The notes below the pieces were generated by a model that did not search any database, was not told the origin of the DNA, and saw nothing but the letters and a program-made list of their open reading frames with translations. A DNA stretch of 10,028 nt, taken from positions 1 through 10,028 of the forward strand of contig JAHFNF010000023.1 of NCBI GenBank assembly GCA_023267515.1, read 5' to 3'. Shown piece after piece: positions 9,549-10,028 of this stretch. The position numbers were made by a program, and so were the translations under genes. The DNA is from Candidatus Nomurabacteria bacterium. Its GTDB lineage: Bacteria; Patescibacteriota; Minisyncoccia; Phycocordibacterales; UBA9973. Numbering within the stretch: position 1 is the first letter of the stretch; each line of letters begins with the position of its first letter.

Positions 9549-10028
9549 ATGAAGAAGTGTGTTAAATGCAAGGTCGAAAAAAATGATGATGAGTTCCACA
9601 AAGATAGACTCAGGCCAGATGGATTATTCCCTTATTGTCGTGCTTGCCGAGGATGCAAAAAATTAGAGAAGCACTTGAATAAGACGCGACAGGGTTATCT
9701 TCGGTGGGGCGCTGTCTGGCATCATCGCTTTGTTATTGAACAGGCATTAGGGAGAAAACTTGGTCGTTATGAGGTTGTCCATCATAAAAACGGAATCAGG
9801 GATGACAATAGGCTTGAAAACTTGGAGGTAATGAGTCTTGGAGACCACAGTCGTCACCATCAGAGCTATAAGGATGCTTGGAAGTTCGTTAAATCAAAAA
9901 AGTTTAACTGCCAGATTTGTGGGCTGGTATTTGAGTCAAAACATTATGCCGCCAAGTATTGTTCTCCCCACTGTGTCTATCAAGCCAACAAAGAATACGT
10001 TAAAAGTTGGAAACTTAAAAAATTAAAA
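9549..10028 (+). CDS. HNH endonuclease with zinc ribbons (3' end outside the window)
   Basis: 160 codons are open to the end of the window with no stop. The N-terminal zinc ribbon has Cys4/Cys7 and Cys30/Cys33 (KKCVKCK and YCRACRGC). The HNH core, residues about 72-104, reads YEVVHHKNGIRDDNRLENLE and then GDHSRHH, giving His78/79, Asn87/Asn91 and His100-104 as catalytic and metal positions. A second ribbon uses Cys121/Cys124 and Cys138/Cys142 (CQIC and YCSPHC). This is the layout of a phage homing-type HNH endonuclease, which nicks or cuts DNA and may promote its own spread. Its independent promoter and end-of-operon position agree with a mobile, free-standing gene. Function is well supported; mobility is inferred. 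Confidence 0.9.
   Translation, partial: MKKCVKCKVEKNDDEFHKDRLRPDGLFPYCRACRGCKKLEKHLNKTRQGYLRWGAVWHHRFVIEQALGRKLGRYEVVHHKNGIRDDNRLENLEVMSLGDHSRHHQSYKDAWKFVKSKKFNCQICGLVFESKHYAAKYCSPHCVYQANKEYVKSWKLKKLK

Noticed and set aside
9838..10026. 62-residue + strand ORF at the window end
   Set aside because: Lies in another frame inside the HNH endonuclease, whose motifs are clear.

Overview
The window reads as part of a double-stranded DNA phage or prophage genome. All convincing genes lie on the + strand, are tightly packed and mostly short, and often overlap by 4 to 8 bases. Gene content runs from a tail fibre through a lysis region into nuclease, DNA-binding and recombination genes. TGA, TAA and TAG all serve as stops and none is read through in the recognisable proteins, so the standard code (table 11) fits. 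Shine-Dalgarno (SD) sites are almost absent; only the gene at 4128 has a strong one. Several genes start at or very near a predicted transcription start. Together with the many tiny ORFs and the style of the fibre, holin-like and transglycosylase proteins, this is compatible with a phage of an uncultured, small-genome bacterium, perhaps Patescibacteria/CPR. The host assignment is inference, not shown by the sequence.

34-3648, structural and lysis side: a 630-residue collagen-like tail fibre is followed by a near-consensus promoter lying across its stop codon. Then comes a chain of ATGA-overlapping genes: a 50-residue helical protein, a four-helix membrane protein, a one-helix membrane protein with a coiled coil, and a papain-family (C1) cysteine protease with Gln67, Cys73, His214 and Asn234 all in place.

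3649-5034: two AT-rich leaders built of about 7-base AGAYATT units precede a 32-residue acidic peptide and a small holin-like protein. A gene with a strong SD follows, carrying an internal 15-base match to the 16S rRNA 3' end. After it come an intrinsic terminator and an exported soluble lytic transglycosylase-like protein.

5035-5703 has no convincing gene. It holds three intrinsic terminators, each with a promoter-like element upstream, heavily folded DNA between them and a consensus DnaA box. I read it as an array of small RNA genes at the junction between the late and early modules. This is the most interesting part of the window.

5704-7135, early module: a VRR-NUC nuclease, three small unknown proteins and a two-zinc-site protein. 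At 7139-7744 there is a second DnaA box and a cassette bounded by inverted repeats of about 75 bases. The cassette carries a 64-residue protein, an interleaved stem element (pseudoknot or switch) and a 40-residue zinc ribbon. At 7754-9102 a third heptad leader precedes a run of tiny overlapping genes (ribbon-helix-helix-like, single-helix membrane, zinc ribbon and unknowns) and a 160-residue protein that may carry an OB fold. At 9104-10028 lie a NinG-like recombination nuclease and a probably leaderless HNH endonuclease that runs off the window.
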